In this document: positions 36,956 through 44,609 of the stretch, piece after piece | How positions within the stretch are numbered: position 1 is the first letter of the stretch | Layout of the letters: each line of letters begins with the position of its first letter | NCBI RefSeq assembly: GCF_000974445.1 | Contig: NZ_BBOJ01000006.1 | Span: 372,001 to 436,000, forward strand | Length of the DNA: 64,000 nucleotides | Source: Lentzea aerocolonigenes | GTDB lineage: Bacteria; Actinomycetota; Actinomycetes; Mycobacteriales; Pseudonocardiaceae | Direction of reading: 5' to 3' | The notes under the pieces: generated by a model | Told to the model about the DNA's origin: nothing | The model's input: only the letters and a program-made list of their open reading frames with translations | The model's database searches: none | Made by a program: the position numbers and the translations under genes

Positions 36956-38367
36956 CGGCTCGCTCCTTCCGCGAGGTGGGGACGGCCCGTGGCGAACGCC
37001 AGCAGCCGCTCACGTTCTGTCTGATCGACCAGCTCGACCGAGGACACCCTCCGGCCGGGATCGTCGGCCGCGGCGCGCAGAAGCCGCACGAAGTGATCCC
37101 CCATCCGCCGGATCGTGCCGGGCAGGAACAGGTCCGCGTCGTACTTGACCGCGCAGTGCACCGAGGTCCTGCTCCTGATCACTTCGAGAGTCAGGTCGGA
37201 CTGACCCGCCTGCTGCGGCATGTCCAGTGCGGTGAGGGAAAGGCCGGCGTGGTCCACCTCGGAACCGTGCGACCTGGTCGCCAGTGCCACCAGCGGATCA
37301 GCCGGGTTGACCGTGATCATGCTGACCGCCGCCTGTCCCAGCCCGGCGGTCCCTGAACGGCTGGGCAGGCCGAGCGCGCGGTGCAGCATCGAGAACGGGA
37401 AGTCCGTGTGGGGCGCGCCTTCCGTGAGCTGCCGGTGCACTCCGGCGACCAGGTCCGCGAAGGTCGTGAACGCGTCGCAGCGAGCCCGCAGCATCACGCG
37501 GTTCGTGTAGTAGCCGACAACTCCCCGGTGGGCCAGGGACATTCCCGACGCGGCGTCGCAGCCGACCAGGAAGTCGTCCTGACCGGTGTAGCGCTGCAGC
37601 AGTGCCTGGAACACGCCGATGAGGTGCCGCACCGGCGTCACCCGTGCCGCGCGTGCGGCGGGCTGGAGACCCTCGACGACATCGGCGGGCAACTGGAAGG
37701 TGTGCACCGCCCCGGCGTAGCGGCGTTCCGCCGGGCGTGGCCGGTCGAGCGGGAGCTCGAGTCCGGTGGGAGCGTCCGCGAGCACGGACCGCCAGTACGC
37801 GGCCATCTCCTCTCCCCTGGCGGAGCCGAGCATCCTCCGCTCAGCGGTGACGAAGTCGTCGTAGGTGTGCCGCAGCGGCTGCCAGTCCGGTTCGGCGCCC
37901 GCTCGTACCGCTTGGTAGGCCTGGAAGAGTTCCCGCACGACCAGGGAGAGCGACGCGAAGTCCGTGGCGATGTGGTGCGTGACGAGCACCAGCGCCGCGT
38001 CCCCGGCGCCCACCTGGAGAAGCACCAGCCGGGCCGCGCCGTCGGTCTCCAGCGTGAAGGGCTTGGCGATCTCGTCGTGGACGAGCTCCCGCACCCGCTC
38101 GTCGTCGGCGTTCGCCGCGTAGCGGATCTCCAGGGGAGAGATCGGTTCGTCGCACACGATCCGGCGTGGTGTTCCCTCACGTTCGGCGAAGCGCGAGCGC
38201 AACAGGTCGTGGCGGCCTGCCACCAGACCGAACGCCTGGCAGAGCGCGGTCACGTCGAGCGAGCCACGCACCCGCATCGCCCAGGCGACGTTGTACGCGG
38301 CGGACTGCGGAGCCATGCGGTACAGGAGCCACAACGCTTCCTGACCGACGGACAACATGCGTTCCAT
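36952..38367 (-). CDS. stand-alone condensation domain, probable N-acylating starter C
   Basis: The protein is 471 residues and spans one full condensation domain, with HHIATDF (about residue 130) at the catalytic site and the conserved YYTNRVMLR and DFPFSML segments. The Gly of HHxxxDG is Phe. It has no A or PCP domain of its own and precedes NRPS2, which begins with A. It is therefore a good candidate to transfer an acyl chain from the free ACP to the first aminoacyl-PCP. ATG 38367 has GGGGAG 11 nt upstream; a start at 38412 would extend it by 15 poorly conserved residues. It is the first gene of the 25-kb minus operon. Confidence 0.87.
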   Translation of the reverse strand: MERMLSVGQEALWLLYRMAPQSAAYNVAWAMRVRGSLDVTALCQAFGLVAGRHDLLRSRFAEREGTPRRIVCDEPISPLEIRYAANADDERVRELVHDEIAKPFTLETDGAARLVLLQVGAGDAALVLVTHHIATDFASLSLVVRELFQAYQAVRAGAEPDWQPLRHTYDDFVTAERRMLGSARGEEMAAYWRSVLADAPTGLELPLDRPRPAERRYAGAVHTFQLPADVVEGLQPAARAARVTPVRHLIGVFQALLQRYTGQDDFLVGCDAASGMSLAHRGVVGYYTNRVMLRARCDAFTTFADLVAGVHRQLTEGAPHTDFPFSMLHRALGLPSRSGTAGLGQAAVSMITVNPADPLVALATRSHGSEVDHAGLSLTALDMPQQAGQSDLTLEVIRSRTSVHCAVKYDADLFLPGTIRRMGDHFVRLLRAAADDPGRRVSSVELVDQTERERLLAFATGRPHLAEGASR

Positions 38368-38441
38368 TGCGATCGATCTCCCCAGCCGACGTGGGCGACA
38401 ACCTCCGAGCACGGAGAACGATCGCCGCGTGGGAGCGCGGT

Positions 38442-38536
38442 CACATCACCCATGTGGCTATGCGGACTCGCAATTCCCCGCCCTCTGGTCCTTTTCGGAC
38501 TCACCGGTTGTGCGGCATGTCCACATGGGTGATGTG
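38442..38536. promoter_or_regulatory. perfect 16-bp inverted repeat in the divergent promoter region
   Basis: CACATCACCCATGTGG (38442-38457) and CCACATGGGTGATGTG (38521-38536) are exact reverse complements, 63 bp apart. Each arm is itself a small dyad (CACAT-5-ATGTG). They lie in the 228-bp space between the C-domain gene (reading left from 38367) and the hydroxylase gene (reading right from 38596). The layout suggests two operator sites serving both main operons, perhaps with looping. One of the cluster's LuxR-type regulators is a candidate binder, but nothing in the sequence says which. Confidence 0.55.
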
Positions 38537-38595
38537 GGCCGAACCGGCACGTCTCCAGGCTGATCCCAAGTCCCGGTGAGAAAGGAAGCGGTTCC

Positions 38596-39603
38596 ATGAC
38601 GACGCGGCTCGACAGCGACCAGACGGCACTCGCCGAACGTCTGGATCAACCGATGGCGTTCGCACTCGACGAGCCGGACCGACAGCTGCTGGACGACCTG
38701 GTCGCCAGACTGACCGCGGACCCGGACGCCCGAGTCGACGAGGACGACTGGGCGGACACCGCCCGTACCACGTCGAACCGGCTGCCGGTGCGCCTGCGCA
38801 GGATCATCAGGCAGTTCCGCCGTGATCCCGGCACGGAAGGCGTGCTGCTGATCCGTGGTCTGCCGGTCGGAGGGGACGACCTGCCCCCGACGCCGAAGGA
38901 CTCGGGGTCGGTGGAACGCCGTGCCACACCGTCCGCGGCCTCACTCATGCTGGTCAGCGCGCAGTTCGGCGAGATGGGCGCGTTCCGGCAGGAGAAGAGC
39001 GGTGCCCTGGTGCAGAACATCGTGCCGATCGCGGGCAACGAGTCGTTCCAGGGCAACGAGGGCTCCGAGAGCCTGAAGATGCACATCGAGGACGGCTTCC
39101 ACACACATCGCCCGGACTACGTCGGCCTGCTGTGTCTGCGCAACGACCACGACAACATCGCGGGACTGCGCACCGCCAGCATCCGCCGCGCGTTGCCGTT
39201 GCTGCCGGAGAAGACCCGCATGATCCTGCGCGAGCCGCGTTTCGTCACGCACGCGCCGGCCTCGTTCGGTGCCGGGCTGCCGCCCGCGTCCGCGCTGCCG
39301 CTGCTCGAGGGCGATCCCGGCGACCCGGACATCCAGGTCGACTTCGCCTGCACCGAACCGCTGGGGGCAGAGGCGGAAGCGGCGATGGCCGAGCTGTCCC
39401 GCGCACTCGACGAGGTCGCCTGCACGTTCGTGCTCCAGCCGGGTGACCTCGCCGTGCTCGACAACCGCCTGACGCTGCACGGCCGGACGTCGTTCCGTCC
39501 CCGCTACGACGGCGCGGACCGGTGGCTGCAGCGCTCCTTCATGTATCTCGACGCCCGCCGCACCCGGCCCGTCCGCGAGGCCGACGGCAACGTCCTGTCC
39601 TGA
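38596..39603 (+). CDS. Fe(II)/2-oxoglutarate amino-acid hydroxylase 1 (VioC/AsnO-like)
   Basis: The 335-residue protein belongs to the TauD/clavaminate-synthase-like superfamily. The metal-binding H-x-E pair is in MHIEDGFHTHRPDY (about residue 160), followed by the family segment LLCLRNDHDN. The distal His is in LHGRTSF (about 296), and a 2-oxoglutarate-binding Arg follows (RWLQRSFMYLD). This branch contains beta-hydroxylases of Arg, Asn and Orn. The ATG has GGAAG upstream. It opens the plus-strand precursor operon. A paralogue lies at 51349-52341 with the same motif layout. Candidate substrates are the predicted Asn or basic residues, free or PCP-bound; this is inference. Confidence 0.85.
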   Translation: MTTRLDSDQTALAERLDQPMAFALDEPDRQLLDDLVARLTADPDARVDEDDWADTARTTSNRLPVRLRRIIRQFRRDPGTEGVLLIRGLPVGGDDLPPTPKDSGSVERRATPSAASLMLVSAQFGEMGAFRQEKSGALVQNIVPIAGNESFQGNEGSESLKMHIEDGFHTHRPDYVGLLCLRNDHDNIAGLRTASIRRALPLLPEKTRMILREPRFVTHAPASFGAGLPPASALPLLEGDPGDPDIQVDFACTEPLGAEAEAAMAELSRALDEVACTFVLQPGDLAVLDNRLTLHGRTSFRPRYDGADRWLQRSFMYLDARRTRPVREADGNVLS

Positions 39604-39645
39604 CCGGCTGTCCAGGCCGGCCAACGACTACCAACGGAAGTCATC

Positions 39646-42609
39646 ATGCACCTTCTGCTCGAACGCAGCCGGCGCCCGCTGACAGGCGAAATCGTCGTCC
39701 CTCCGTCGAAGTACCACGCACACAGGGCGCTCATCCTGGCCTCGCTCGCCGAGGGCACGAGCCGGATCAACGGCCTGTGCGACGCCCGGCACGTGCGCTA
39801 CACCGAGACACTGCTGCGAGATCTCGGCACCACTGTGGAACGCGGCGACTCCGGCTACACGGTCACCGGCGGCCCGTACCGGCCCCGGCGCGACACCGTC
39901 TCGGTCGGGAGTTCCGGCACCACGCTGTACTTCATGCTCGGTCTCGCCGCGCTCGCCGACCGGCCGGTGACGGTAGAGGGTCAGAAGTACTTCCAGCGCA
40001 GACCCATCGGCCCGTTGCTCACGGCGTTGCGCACCCTGGGCGTCGAGGTGGGCTGCACCGCGGACCGGCCACCCGTGCTGGTGCGGCCGGGACGTCCGGC
40101 GGGCGGGCGGGTCCGGATCCCCGGCACGTTGTCCCAGTGGATCTCCGGGCTCGTCCTGCTCGCGCCGTTCGCCACCGGCCGCACGGTCGTCGAGGTCGAG
40201 GTCGAGGGTGAGCTCAACGAACGCCCGTACGTCGAGCTGACGGTGGCGATGATGCGCCGGTTCGGGCTCGAGGTCGACGTGGCACCCGACTGGAGGCGCT
40301 TCGAGATCGAGCCGGGTCAGCGCGCGACGGCGGCAGAGGTGACACTGCCGCCCGATCTCGGCTCGGCGGCGTTCGGTGTCGTCGCCGCCGCCATCCAGCC
40401 CGCCGACGTCCTGTTGCGCGGCATCACGGCGCTGGACGGCGACGCGGCGGACCACCCGGAGTCGGCGTTCCTGCGCATCGCCCGCGAGATGGGTGTGCCG
40501 CTCGCGCTCGAACGCGACGGGCTGCGCATCCGCCACGACGGCGTGCCGTTGCGGGCGACGACGATCGACTGTCGCGAGGTCCCCGACATGCTCCCGGTGC
40601 TGAGCACCCTGGCCTGTCTGGCCGACGGCGAGACGGTGTTCGAGAACGTGAGCCACGTGCGGCTGAAGGAGTCCGACCGGGTGGCCGCGATGACGCAGCT
40701 CAACCGGATGGGCGGGCACCTCCGCGAGGACGGCGCCGACCGGCTGCTCGTGCGAGGTGTCCGCGGGCTGACCGGTGCGGCGCTGTCGTCGTTCAACGAC
40801 CACCGCGTGCTGATGTCGCTGGCGCTGGCCGGATCGGTCGCCGACGGGCAGACCAGGCTCAGCTACCCCAACGCCTACCGCATCTCCTACCCGGACTTCC
40901 TGCGCGACATGACCGGCATCGGCCTGCGGATCTTCCGGCGCGACGGTGGTTTCCGCTCACCCGCGGGACTGCTGCCGGACCTGCTGCGGCGGTGGGCCGC
41001 CGAACGACCGGGCGACACCGCGGTCGTGGACGTGCGGCCGGACGGCACCAGGTGCACGACCTGGCAGGAGCTCGACGCCCGAGTGGACAAGGCCGCGGCC
41101 GCGCTGCTGGCGCTGGGCGTGCGTCCCGGCGAGCCCGTCGCGTGCCAGCTGCCCAACTGGACGGAGTTCGTCGAGGTCGCCCTGGCCACCCTGCGGATCG
41201 GCGCGGTGTGCTGCCCGCTCATGCCCATCTTCCGCAACCGTGAAGTCGGGTTCATGCTCCGCAAGGCGGGAGCTCGGGTGCTGGTGACCGCGGACGAGTT
41301 CCGCGGCCGGGCCCACGCGACCGAGATCGCGGCGGCGCTCGTGGAGAACGGCGACGAGCTGGCCGGCCTGGACCACGTGGTCGTCGTCGGCACGGACGGC
41401 GGTGTGGCCTCACTGCCGCTGCGACTCGGCCACTCGCGGTGGCACGACTGGCGAACCATCCTCCGCGAGTCCACTGTGGACATGGAGTTGATCGAGTCCC
41501 GCCGCCCGGCACCGGACGCCACCGCACAGCTGCTGTTCACCTCCGGCACCACCGGTGAGCCCAAAGGCGTGCGGCACCGGCACGACACCCTGGGCCGTGC
41601 GGTCCTCGCCCAGGCCGAGCGGCTCAGGCTCACCGGGGACGACGTCGTCTACATCCCCTCACCACTGGCCCACCAGACCGGTTTCCTCTACGGCATGTGG
41701 CTGGCCCTGACGCTGGGCACCACGTCACTGCTGCAGGCGGTGTGGGACGCGGCAACGGGATTGCGCGCGTTGAGCGAGCACGGCGGCACGTTCGTCCAGG
41801 CGGCGACGCCGTTCCTGGCCGATCTCACCAACGCGGTCGAGGAAGGCGAGCGGCCCGCGCCGTCACTGCGGATCTTCGTCGCGACCGGCACGACGGTGCC
41901 GCGCACTCTGGCGGCCCGCGCCGTGAACCGGCTCGGCGTCACGGTGTGCGGTGCGTTCGGCACGACCGAGACGTGCCTCGGATCGCTTTCCGGCCCGCAC
42001 GACCCGCCAGGCAAGGTGTGGTCCACCGACGGCCGGGCGATGGACGGCACCAGGCTGAGGGTCACCGACGACTTCGGCAGACCACTGCCGCCCGGCCGGG
42101 AGGGGAACTTCGAACTGCGGTCGAAGACCTGTTTCGAGGGATACCACGACAGGCCCGACCTCACCGCCGACGCCTACACACCGGACGGCTGGTACCGCAC
42201 CGGTGACCTGGCCGTCATCGACCCCGACGGCTACGTCCAGATCACCGGACGCGTCCGCGACGTCATCAACCGCGGCGGCGAGAAGGTGCCGGCGGCCGAG
42301 ATCGAGGACCTGCTGCACACCCATCCCGCGGTGGCGGACGTCGCGATCGTCGGCATGCCCGACGAACGGCTCGGCGAACGAGCGTGCGCGTTCGTCGTGC
42401 TGACACCGGACACCCGCCTCGACCTGGAGGACGTGCGCAAACACCTCGACCGGCACTCGGTGTCCAAGTACTACTGGCCGGAACGGCTCGAGATCATCGC
42501 GGCGCTCCCCCGCAACCCCAGCGGCAAGGTGCAGAAGTTCCTCCTCCGCGAGCAGGCGAAGTCCCTGCGTCCACAACCACTGACGACTCCGGAGGCGCAG
42601 AGCGCATGA
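39646..42609 (+). CDS. EPSP-synthase (AroA)-like / acyl-CoA ligase fusion
   Basis: This 987-residue bifunctional protein has residues 1-435 as an EPSP-synthase fold. It has PPSKYHAHRAL (canonical GSKSxxxRAL; Lys and Arg kept, the Ser after Lys is Tyr), GSSGTT (canonical GNAGT), RRPIGPLL, LSQWISG (keeps Ser-Gln), VPDMLPVL (keeps the catalytic Asp), KESDR and FNDHRV. Residues 440-987 form an adenylating CoA ligase with FTSGTTGEPKG, AFGTTET, YRTGDL and NPSGKVQK. Shikimate-type binding looks kept, while PEP/phosphate residues are changed. AroA homologues and ligases are separate proteins in the cyclohexanecarboxylate pathways I know of. Here they are one chain, which hints at channelling. ATG 39646 follows the hydroxylase by 42 nt; the stop overlaps the next ATG. 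Confidence 0.88.
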   Translation: MHLLLERSRRPLTGEIVVPPSKYHAHRALILASLAEGTSRINGLCDARHVRYTETLLRDLGTTVERGDSGYTVTGGPYRPRRDTVSVGSSGTTLYFMLGLAALADRPVTVEGQKYFQRRPIGPLLTALRTLGVEVGCTADRPPVLVRPGRPAGGRVRIPGTLSQWISGLVLLAPFATGRTVVEVEVEGELNERPYVELTVAMMRRFGLEVDVAPDWRRFEIEPGQRATAAEVTLPPDLGSAAFGVVAAAIQPADVLLRGITALDGDAADHPESAFLRIAREMGVPLALERDGLRIRHDGVPLRATTIDCREVPDMLPVLSTLACLADGETVFENVSHVRLKESDRVAAMTQLNRMGGHLREDGADRLLVRGVRGLTGAALSSFNDHRVLMSLALAGSVADGQTRLSYPNAYRISYPDFLRDMTGIGLRIFRRDGGFRSPAGLLPDLLRRWAAERPGDTAVVDVRPDGTRCTTWQELDARVDKAAAALLALGVRPGEPVACQLPNWTEFVEVALATLRIGAVCCPLMPIFRNREVGFMLRKAGARVLVTADEFRGRAHATEIAAALVENGDELAGLDHVVVVGTDGGVASLPLRLGHSRWHDWRTILRESTVDMELIESRRPAPDATAQLLFTSGTTGEPKGVRHRHDTLGRAVLAQAERLRLTGDDVVYIPSPLAHQTGFLYGMWLALTLGTTSLLQAVWDAATGLRALSEHGGTFVQAATPFLADLTNAVEEGERPAPSLRIFVATGTTVPRTLAARAVNRLGVTVCGAFGTTETCLGSLSGPHDPPGKVWSTDGRAMDGTRLRVTDDFGRPLPPGREGNFELRSKTCFEGYHDRPDLTADAYTPDGWYRTGDLAVIDPDGYVQITGRVRDVINRGGEKVPAAEIEDLLHTHPAVADVAIVGMPDERLGERACAFVVLTPDTRLDLEDVRKHLDRHSVSKYYWPERLEIIAALPRNPSGKVQKFLLREQAKSLRPQPLTTPEAQSA

Positions 42610-43796
42610 CAGTCGACATCATCGAGCGGACCGCGCGGTCCGCGGGCATCGGCACGGCCGAGCTGACCGACCTGCTCGCCGACGTCTCGGCCTACGTCGC
42701 GGGTCCCGGCGAACGCTGGGCCGAACGGATCGAGCGCACAGGCGAGGTGCCGGAGGAGCTGTGGACGGAACTGCGCGAGCGGGGCTACCTGTCGCTCGCC
42801 GCTCCCGTGGAGTACGGGGGCCGCGGGGTCTCGTTCCCGCAGTGGATGCAGCTCATGGAGATCTTCGCCCAGTCGCACGGTTCCCTCCGGATGATCGTGC
42901 ACGTCGTGAACGGCACGTGGCGGGCGATGGACGAGTTCGCCACTCCCGAGCAGCGCGCCAGGTTCGTGCTGCCCTCGATCGAGGGCAGGATCAAGGTGGC
43001 GTTCACCCTCACCGAGCCCGGCGCGGGCTCCGGCGCGGACATCAGGGCGACCGTGCAACGGTCCGGTGACCAGTACCTGCTCTCCGGCGTCAAACACCTG
43101 ATCACCTTCGGCGTGCGGTGCGACCACTGGCTCGTGACCGCGCGGCTGGCCGGGAGCAGCGGTCACGAGGGCACGGTTGCGCTGATGGTGCCGCGTGACA
43201 GCGCCGGCGTGACGGTGGTGGACACCTCCGACACGATGGGAGTGACGGGCACCGACCACGCGCACCTCACGTTCGACCGCACACCGGTACCTGTGGCCAA
43301 CCGGCTCGGCGAGGAGGGCCGGGGTCTGGCCGTGGCGCTCGGCGGTTTCCTCACCCCGTCGCGGATCTCGGTCGCGATGAGCTGCGTCGGACTCGCCCGG
43401 CGCGCACAGGAGCTCGCGGTGAACTACGCGAGGGAACGCACGACGTTCGGCAAACCGCTGACCTCCCGGCAGGCGATCCAGTTCATGCTCGCGGAGAACG
43501 AGGCGGAGATCGAGGCCGCGAAGCAGCTGGTGCTGCACGGTGCGCGAGCCTGGGAAGACGACGATCCGGCCGCGGCGATGCTGTCGTCGATGGCGAAGAT
43601 GATCGCCGTCGACGTGCTCGGCCGGGTGACCGACAAGGCACTGCAGATCCACGGTGGTTCGGGCTACTGGAAGACCAGCCCGATCGAGCGGGTGTACCGC
43701 GACGCGCGGGCGCAACGGTTCGAGGAAGGCACCAACGAGGCGCAGAAGTCCGTGGTGTTCCGGGAGATGCAGGCTCGGTGGGAGGGCGCGCGATGA
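42606..43796 (+). CDS. acyl-CoA dehydrogenase
   Basis: This is a 396-residue flavoprotein of the acyl-CoA dehydrogenase family. It has FTLTEPGAGSGADI (FAD/substrate loop, about 132-145), the helix GRVTDKALQIHGGSGYW, and the C-terminal RFEEGTNEAQK with the EGT of the catalytic-base region. ATG 42606 overlaps the fusion-gene stop (ATGA). In the CHC pathway the ring-dehydrogenating step on CoA esters falls to such an enzyme. Here it sits between a ligase that could make the CoA ester and two enoyl/dienoyl reductases. A role in oxidising a shikimate-derived ring is inferred from that order. Confidence 0.9.
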   Translation: MTVDIIERTARSAGIGTAELTDLLADVSAYVAGPGERWAERIERTGEVPEELWTELRERGYLSLAAPVEYGGRGVSFPQWMQLMEIFAQSHGSLRMIVHVVNGTWRAMDEFATPEQRARFVLPSIEGRIKVAFTLTEPGAGSGADIRATVQRSGDQYLLSGVKHLITFGVRCDHWLVTARLAGSSGHEGTVALMVPRDSAGVTVVDTSDTMGVTGTDHAHLTFDRTPVPVANRLGEEGRGLAVALGGFLTPSRISVAMSCVGLARRAQELAVNYARERTTFGKPLTSRQAIQFMLAENEAEIEAAKQLVLHGARAWEDDDPAAAMLSSMAKMIAVDVLGRVTDKALQIHGGSGYWKTSPIERVYRDARAQRFEEGTNEAQKSVVFREMQARWEGAR

Positions 43797-44605
43797 GCGG
43801 ACGGGTCGCGGTGATCACCGGGGCCTCCCGGGGCATCGGCAGGGAACTCGCGTTGCTGCTGGCCGGTTCCGGGACCGACCTGGTGATCAACTACAAGAAG
43901 AATGCGGAGCTGGCGGAGAAAACGGCGGCAGAGGCGGAGGCGCTCGGCTGCCGCGCGGTGACCGTCCAGGCCGACGTCGAGACGCAGGAAGGCACGGATT
44001 CCCTCTTCGACGCTGTGCACGAGGAGTTCGGCAGGCTCGACTACTTCGTCTCGAACGCCGCGGCCAGCGCGTTCAAGAACATCATGGATCTCAAGCCCCA
44101 CCACATCGACCGGTCGTACGCGATGAACCTGCGTCCGTTCGTACTGGGTGCACAGCACGCGGTGCGGCTGATGGACAACGGCGGCCGCATCGTCGCGTTG
44201 TCCAGTTACGGCAGCATCCGGGCCTATCCGACCTACGCCGCACTCGGGGCGATGAAGGCCGCCATCGAGGCGTGGGTGCGGTACATGGCCGTCGAGTTCG
44301 CGCCGTACGGCATCAACGTCAACGCGGTGAACGGCGGGCTGATCCAGTCCGACTCGCTCGACTACTTCTACGGCGTACCAGGCATGCCGAAGATCGGCAC
44401 GGTGCTCGACCGCGTGCCCAAGGGACGGCCGGGCACGCTGCGGGAGGTGGCGGCGACCGTGGAGTTCCTGCTGTCGCCGCAGGCCGAGTACATCACCGGT
44501 CAGACCATCGTGGTCGACGGCGGGCTGAGCGTGGTCGCACCACCGTTCTTCGCCGACGCCACACCACCGCTGAGCCTGCCGCCCCGTCCCGCGCGAACGG
44601 ACTGA
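43793..44605 (+). CDS. SDR enoyl-reductase type (Y-x6-K; ChcA-like candidate)
   Basis: The protein is a 270-residue short-chain dehydrogenase with an N-terminal TGASRGIG cofactor motif. The active-site pattern is YAALGAMK: Tyr and Lys are separated by six residues, as in FabI/FabL enoyl reductases, rather than three as in FabG. ChcA, the 1-cyclohexenylcarbonyl-CoA reductase of CHC biosynthesis, is an SDR enoyl reductase, so this is the natural candidate for that step. ATG 43793 overlaps the dehydrogenase stop (ATGA). It could instead reduce acyl-ACP intermediates of the type II PKS. Confidence 0.83.
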   Translation: MSGRVAVITGASRGIGRELALLLAGSGTDLVINYKKNAELAEKTAAEAEALGCRAVTVQADVETQEGTDSLFDAVHEEFGRLDYFVSNAAASAFKNIMDLKPHHIDRSYAMNLRPFVLGAQHAVRLMDNGGRIVALSSYGSIRAYPTYAALGAMKAAIEAWVRYMAVEFAPYGINVNAVNGGLIQSDSLDYFYGVPGMPKIGTVLDRVPKGRPGTLREVAATVEFLLSPQAEYITGQTIVVDGGLSVVAPPFFADATPPLSLPPRPARTD

Positions 44606-44609
44606 TCCG

